DNA from: Pelobacter sp. UBA6093
GTDB lineage: Bacteria; Desulfobacterota; Desulfuromonadia; Desulfuromonadales; Syntrophotaleaceae
Length of the DNA: 10,225 bases
Direction of reading: 5' to 3'
Assembly: GCA_002435955.1 (NCBI GenBank)
Contig: DIWZ01000016.1
Location: 1-10,225, forward strand
The notes beneath the pieces are model-generated. The model did not search any database. It saw nothing but the letters and a program-made list of their open reading frames with translations, and had not been told where the DNA came from. Shown here one piece after another: positions 6,585 to 10,225 of this stretch (its first letter is position 1; the number at the start of each line of letters is the position of its first letter). The position numbers were made by a program, and so were the translations under genes.

Positions 6585-7616
6585 TTAAGCCTCCGCCCGC
6601 AGGTTGATCATTTCTTTGGGATTGCCAACGACCATGATAGCGCCGATGGTGATGACGATGGCACCGATAACCAGGTTGGTGGTGATGGCGACGTCGGTCA
6701 GGAAGTAGGAGAACACCAGGCCCCAGATGGCATAAGTAATGTTCAGTGCCATACAGCGACTGCAACCGCACATACTGAAGGCCTTGTACCAGAGCAGATA
6801 GGAGAACCCCCCGGCCAGACCTGCCAGGGCGATGACCCATACCACGTTGGGAGTAATCAGAGCTTGACCGAAAACCGCCAGACCGGCGACAAACGGCAGC
6901 ACTGCCAGTACTGAAACCACGCAAGAAGTCGCCTCGCGGATGTTGATGGCTACGGCCGGATCGACCATGTCCATGCCGAAGGTAGCCAGAACGCCTTCCG
7001 TACCCCAGCCGAAAGCGGCCAGCAGGGAGCAACCGATGCCGAGGTAGAAGTGCGGCATGGTGCCACCTTCGGGTGGGACATAACCGAGAATTACCGCACC
7101 CGCCACACAGGTGAGAATCCCGGCCCAAACCCGAGGGCTGATTTTTTCTTTGAGAATCAGACGGGCCATGATGGCGCCGACAACCGGGTAACCGGCTGAA
7201 ATGCCCATGGCATATGCCGCGCCGGCAAAGTTAATGCCGAGCAGGTAGGCGCCCATGCCGATAGGACCACCGAGCAGAGCCGCCACGCAGACGATAAAAC
7301 CGGGAAAGGTTTTCAGAGAGCGGCCGATGTCTTTCCAGCGACCGGTGAAAAGATTGTAGATGGCCAGCCACAAACCGGCAAATCCGTCGTGCAGGGCCGA
7401 ACCGGCCAGCGGAGCCGCATACATGGTAGCCCCTGCCGTAAAAGGAGCCATCGCCAGCGCGATGCCGAGAATGACGCCGTCGAGTCCCCACAACATACCC
7501 GAACCGAGGGCTGTCGCAAGGCCACGCTTGACAAACCCCAGTTCCTTTTGTTCAAAAACTTGCCGTGCCGAAACCCCTGTTCCGGCCATACTTGCCGATT
7601 GCACCCCGTTAGCCAT
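6585..7616 (-). CDS. EamA/DMT superfamily transporter (10 membrane helices)
   Basis: This is a 343-residue integral membrane protein of the drug/metabolite transporter type, which move small metabolites in or out of the cell. Ten hydrophobic segments can be seen, at about 33-56, 64-90, 105-125, 130-152, 162-181, 190-208, 227-247, 255-275, 284-305 and 310-331. They form two EamA repeats, each ending in the typical GxxLI..GA.......G pattern (WAGILTCVAGAVILGY; VIGAIVITIGAIMVV). A hydrophilic N-tail of about 30 residues precedes the first helix. A cluster CGCSRC at 283-288 stands where EamA proteins usually have small residues. The start ATG at 7616-7614 has GGAG eight bases upstream. It is first in the transporter / winged-helix / activase set, so it may carry the substrate or product of the glycyl radical pathway; that is inference from context. 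Confidence 0.9.
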   Translation of the reverse strand: MANGVQSASMAGTGVSARQVFEQKELGFVKRGLATALGSGMLWGLDGVILGIALAMAPFTAGATMYAAPLAGSALHDGFAGLWLAIYNLFTGRWKDIGRSLKTFPGFIVCVAALLGGPIGMGAYLLGINFAGAAYAMGISAGYPVVGAIMARLILKEKISPRVWAGILTCVAGAVILGYVPPEGGTMPHFYLGIGCSLLAAFGWGTEGVLATFGMDMVDPAVAINIREATSCVVSVLAVLPFVAGLAVFGQALITPNVVWVIALAGLAGGFSYLLWYKAFSMCGCSRCMALNITYAIWGLVFSYFLTDVAITTNLVIGAIVITIGAIMVVGNPKEMINLRAEA

Positions 7617-7832
7617 AATGCCGTCTCCAATAATTATGGTTGTTTTGTCCTACCCTCAGAGTGATACCTGCCACCGGAAAAGGGCAATTCAATCAGAAAA
7701 GGGCAACTCCATCATTTGCGCCCCTTGCTACCCGCGTGGTTCGGACGGAACAGGCTAAAAGCCAACGACCACCTTCTCGGACAGCGGTTTCGAGGACCGT
7801 CGCCCTCAAGGAACTTGCGTGTCCATATGAAC
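7617..7832 (-). promoter_or_regulatory. Long untranslated leader of the transporter operon
   Basis: If transcription starts about seven bases after the proposed -10 element, the mRNA has some 215 untranslated bases before the transporter ATG. The leader is G/C-rich and holds local hairpins, for example GGCT-TTT-AGCC at 7753-7763 and GAC/GGT paired with ACC/GTC around 7779-7802, plus a 19-bp tandem repeat. I compared it by eye with guanidine, c-di-GMP, ZTP, TPP and cobalamin riboswitch cores and found no convincing match. A regulatory RNA is possible but not shown. Confidence 0.35.
7677..7714. repeat. Tandem 19-bp direct repeat in the transporter leader
   Basis: The units GAAAAGGGCAATTCAATCA (7677-7695) and GAAAAGGGCAACTCCATCA (7696-7714) lie directly next to each other and agree at 17 of 19 positions. 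They are 61 to 98 bases before the transporter start codon. Related bits occur elsewhere in the same intergenic region (AACTCCATCAT at 8067-8077; GGGCAA and its complement flanking 8222-8241), so the repeat may be a double binding site for a regulator. Confidence 0.7.
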
Positions 7833-7838
7833 AATTAA

Positions 7839-7868
7839 ACTGTAAATTATGTTTGTTTATGTTGTCAA
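7839..7868 (-). promoter_or_regulatory. Sigma-70-type promoter for the transporter operon
   Basis: On the minus strand a perfect -35 element TTGACA (7868-7863) is followed after 18 bases by TACAGT (7844-7839), four of six matches to the -10 consensus. The surroundings (7826-7912) are strongly A/T-rich in an otherwise G/C-rich window. An inverted repeat GAAA-CTAA-TTTC lies at 7879-7890, directly upstream of the -35. It points at the transporter gene 220 bases away. Confidence 0.55.
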
Positions 7869-8235
7869 GTGTTATTTTGAAACTAATTTCGAGCATTAAA
7901 GAACATTTTCAGCCCAGCATGCACACGACCTTACCCACCGCCAGGCAAGTCCTTCAGCACAACACCGGGGCGAGTCATAAAACCGTGTTTTCCTCGAAGT
8001 TTCAACCGCTGCCACTGCCGTGCTTGACGGATCGCCAGACCACTTCACAAACGATGCTTCATCGTTAACTCCATCATACGCAAACCGAATTCTCCACATG
8101 GCGCCAAGTGCCGGTCGGACTATCCTTGAGCCGACTGCAAATTCGCCCCGTTTTCTCGAAAAGTCCCGGACGTGCAAGAGTACATCCGTGCGGCCGGGAA
8201 ACGATGTTGGATGTCCAATCGGGGCAAAACTTCCA
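7869..8235. other. Divergent intergenic region with repeated short motifs
   Basis: No gene can be supported here; the open frames have unlikely composition and no ribosome binding sites. The sequence holds TTCGAG-type elements at 7887-7895 and, reversed, at 7991-7999 and in the near-palindrome TTTTC-TC-GAAAA at 8151-8162, with a further copy at 7788-7796. It also has a copy of AACTCCATCAT (8067-8077) and an inverted repeat TCCCGG...CCGGGA with arms near 8164-8169 and 8194-8199. DeoR-family operators often contain TTTCG/CGAAA half sites, so some of these could bind the repressor encoded next door. Confidence 0.35.
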
Positions 8236-8265
8236 TTGCCCTGAGCCCGTTCAAAATGATATAAA
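8236..8265 (+). promoter_or_regulatory. Sigma-70-type promoter for the DeoR-family regulator
   Basis: TTGCCC (8236-8241, four of six to consensus) and TATAAA (8260-8265, five of six) are 18 bases apart and point at the regulator start at 8300. The -35 hexamer is one arm of a perfect 6-bp inverted repeat, GGGCAA (8222-8227) and TTGCCC (8236-8241), separated by eight bases, which would let a bound repressor block the promoter. Confidence 0.5.
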
Positions 8266-8299
8266 ACAACAAAAAAGGAAAGGATCGAACAAACACGCT

Positions 8300-9115
8300 A
8301 TGCTTGAAGACAATAATAAAACCGCCAAGGCCGGCCCGATCGACTCATTGATGCCTGCGGAACGCCATATGCGCATCCGTGACCTGTTGCGAGAGCGGCT
8401 TACCATCCGGGTAACGGAATTGAGCGACATGATGGGCGTATCGGAGATGACCATTCGCCGCGACCTCGAAACCCTGGAGCGGCAGGGACTCCTCGAACGC
8501 ACCTACGGCGGCGCGATTTATCGCCAGGAGCGCATGACTCACGAGGAACCTTACGAAACCCGGCTCAAGGAACTGCCCGATATCAAGGATCAGATCGGCC
8601 GCAAAGCCGCATCCCTGATCGAACCCCACGACACCCTGTTCCTGCATTCGGGCACCACGGCGCTTTATGTTTTGCGACACCTCGATCCGGACATGCCGGT
8701 TCGCGTCTACACCAACAACGTGGGCGCCATTCAGGAAATCAGGGGCAAAAGGGCCGAATTGATCCTCCTCGGCGGAGAGTACCGCCCCGAAACCCACTCC
8801 ATGGAAGGCCCGCTGACCATGGAAATGATCCAGGAACTCCATCCCAAAAAGGCCTTCCTGATTCCGGACGGCATCAGTTTCCGTGACGGCATCACCACCC
8901 CGTCCTTCACGGAGGCCGCCCTTGAGCGGGCCATGATTCAACAGACCAGGGGCCAGGTGATCGTACTTGCCACGCATAGCTCGTTTGGCCGGGTCGCCGA
9001 CCTTGTGGTGGCGCCCATCGACAAGGTCGACCTGCTGATTGTCGACCACAAACTGCCTGAGGAATACCTGCGCGACCTCAAAGCCCTCGGCATTCGGGTT
9101 CTGGTGGCGGATTAA
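8300..9115 (+). CDS. DeoR-family transcriptional regulator
   Basis: This is a 271-residue repressor-type protein of normal family length (about 250-270). The N-terminal DeoR helix-turn-helix spans about residues 21-75, with LSDMMGVSEMTIRRDLETLE as the HTH core and the family hallmark GLLERTYGGA after it. The C-terminal sugar-phosphate-sensing domain (DeoRC) has the phosphate-loop-like HSGTT at 116-120, VYTNN, and LLGGEYR around 156-162. The late motif usually written D-S-K-F is here THSSFGR, and the usual Gly-rich D-G loop reads IPDGISFRDGITT, so the ligand may differ from the classical sugar phosphates. The start is ATG 8300; GGAAAGGA lies 15 bases upstream, rather far. The next in-frame ATG (8351) has no ribosome binding site. 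It ends in a TAATG overlap with the next gene and is divergent from the transporter operon, a likely target. Confidence 0.92.
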   Translation: MLEDNNKTAKAGPIDSLMPAERHMRIRDLLRERLTIRVTELSDMMGVSEMTIRRDLETLERQGLLERTYGGAIYRQERMTHEEPYETRLKELPDIKDQIGRKAASLIEPHDTLFLHSGTTALYVLRHLDPDMPVRVYTNNVGAIQEIRGKRAELILLGGEYRPETHSMEGPLTMEMIQELHPKKAFLIPDGISFRDGITTPSFTEAALERAMIQQTRGQVIVLATHSSFGRVADLVVAPIDKVDLLIVDHKLPEEYLRDLKALGIRVLVAD

Positions 9116-10225
9116 TGCCGGGCGGAGGACCGTTATTACGCAAAAACGGTAAAAGCCCCGGAGGACTGCCCCAATTTGCCGAGCCTTCCCAACCGCCGTC
9201 CTGCATCCTGCTGATCGATCAGGCAACCCGGGTCGTTGCGAATCATTATGATCTGGGCAACGTACAAAAGGTCGCGCAGCTGTATGGCGGCTATACCAAT
9301 CTGAGTTTTACGGTTACAACGCAACGGTGCAGCAGTTTCAAAAAATATTTCCTGCGCATCTACCGCCAGGACACCTCTGTGGAGCACATCTGCTTTGAAC
9401 ACGCCCTGATCGATCATATCGTGGCCAGCGGCAGCCACATGGTGGCGCGACTTATCCGCACCAGGGACGGTGCGAACTTCGTGCGACGGATTGCGCCAAC
9501 CCCGCATGGCACGAAAGAATTGTATTACGCCATGTTCGAATTCATCGGCGGCGAGGACAAGTACTCCTGGACCTCAAACCACCTGAGCGACGAAGAATAT
9601 GCCTACTCGGGAAGAAGCCTGGCGGAACTGCACTGTGCCTCGGCCGGCTTCGACCCCGGGGCCCTGCCATCCCCCCACCTGCCCATCCTTGAACGCCTGG
9701 CGAGCTTGCCTGAAGATCTGCGGCGATGCGCCGACCTGGCTGCGGACAGTTGCTTTGATAAATACTTCCTGCACAACCTTCCGGAAATGTTGCGCATCAG
9801 CCAACAGACATCCAAACAACTGACGGAAACTGCGGAGCTGCCCGTTATCGGGATCCATGGCGATTCCACCCCGGCAACCAGAAATACAATCTCAACCGGG
9901 TCATCGGAGTGTTCGACTTTGATCGTGCCTGCCTCGATCTGCGCGTATTTGATGTGGCCTTGGCGGTCATCTACTTCTGCAGTTGCTGGGAAGGCAACAT
10001 GGATGGCAACCTCTGGCTCCATAAAGCTGCACTGTTTTTGCAGGCCTATCAGAAGCGGACCGGTCGCACCGACAAACCAGGCCCGCTGTTGCCGCAGGAA
10101 ATCCGGTTAATGTTCGCCATGTTGAATGCGGCCAGCCTGTCGCTGCTTAAATGGGCTGCAGCCGATGCCTACTACCTGGAAACGGAAAACTGCCCCGACG
10201 AAGAGTACCTGTTTTACCTGAAGCA
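9115..10225 (+). pseudogene. APH/choline-kinase-type phosphotransferase, frameshifted and cut by the window edge
   Basis: The gene starts at ATG 9115, sharing its first base with the regulator stop. The product resembles the aminoglycoside phosphotransferase/homoserine kinase II/choline kinase fold, which transfers phosphate from ATP to a small hydroxyl compound. The N-lobe has LYGGYTNLSFTV and KKYFLRIYRQ, then a hinge (YYAMFEFIGGE). The catalytic loop starts as HGD at codons 248-250 (9856-9864), but a base, apparently one T, is missing in GATTCC at 9862-9867. Read on in the next frame, the protein continues FHPGN, then VIGVFDFDRA with the metal-binding DFD, and stays open without a stop to 10225 (about 370 residues). 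Read without correction, the frame ends at 10110 in a non-family tail. It is a true pseudogene, a recoded gene or a sequence error; the intact second half favours a recent or artificial change. The kinase substrate is unknown. Confidence 0.8.

Noticed and set aside
7617..7832. Guanidine-I (ykkC) or c-di-GMP riboswitch in the transporter leader
   Set aside because: Short look-alikes such as GTCCGAGA and GGGGCGCAAA occur, but the remaining conserved core segments and their order are missing.
7925..7955. 5S rRNA-like string TGCCTGGCGG on the minus strand
   Set aside because: Only ten bases match; the following sequence does not fit 5S rRNA.
7640..8177. Open frames in the divergent intergenic region (142 and 93 codons)
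   Set aside because: Composition is unlike real proteins, starts lack ribosome binding sites, and they overlap the proposed promoter and repeats.
9865..10110. C-terminal tail of the uncorrected phosphotransferase frame as a genuine novel end
   Set aside because: The alternative frame carries FHPGN and DFDRA, the expected continuation of the kinase fold, so the uncorrected tail is out of frame.

Overview
The window looks like chromosomal DNA from an anaerobic member of the former Deltaproteobacteria, most likely Desulfuromonadales (Pelobacter/Syntrophotalea/Geobacter type). Three things point there: the ATP synthase gene order b'-b-delta-alpha-gamma-beta with no a and c genes in front, a b subunit with a signal-peptide-like N-terminus, and an oxygen-sensitive glycyl-radical activase next door. 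This placement is inference from gene order and protein character, not from a database search.

Region 1 (1-4767, minus strand) is a tightly packed F1Fo ATP synthase operon read from right to left: atpF' (b'), atpF (b), atpH (delta), atpA (alpha), atpG (gamma) and the first 237 codons of atpD (beta), which runs off the left edge. The first genes overlap by four bases (GTGA) and use TTG or GTG starts. The only loose junction, atpA-atpG, holds an array of 7-bp repeats where the atpG ribosome binding site would be expected. Region 2 (4768-5233) has no gene; it should hold the atp promoter and has several hairpins.

Region 3 (5234-7616, minus strand) is a three-gene set: an EamA/DMT-type ten-helix transporter, a 94-residue winged-helix-like protein starting one base after it, and, beyond a strong terminator-like hairpin, a glycyl-radical-enzyme activase with two extra 4Fe-4S clusters. 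No glycyl radical enzyme is present in the window, so the activase's target must lie elsewhere. Region 4 (7617-8299) is an unusually long divergent intergenic region with a good minus-strand promoter, a leader of about 215 nt with a 19-bp tandem repeat, and repeated short motifs that could be operators.

Region 5 (8300-10225, plus strand) is a DeoR-family repressor joined by a TAATG overlap to an APH/choline-kinase-type phosphotransferase. The phosphotransferase reading frame is broken by a one-base loss exactly inside its catalytic HGDxxPxN loop; past the break the second frame stays open to the right edge.

ATP synthase makes ATP from the ion gradient. The divergent pair of units in regions 3-5 may be a regulated pathway (uptake, radical activation, repressor, kinase), but the substrate cannot be read from the sequence. 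The most noteworthy items are the orphan activase cassette with its structured leader and internal hairpin, the heptamer array inside the atp operon, and the frameshift in the kinase.
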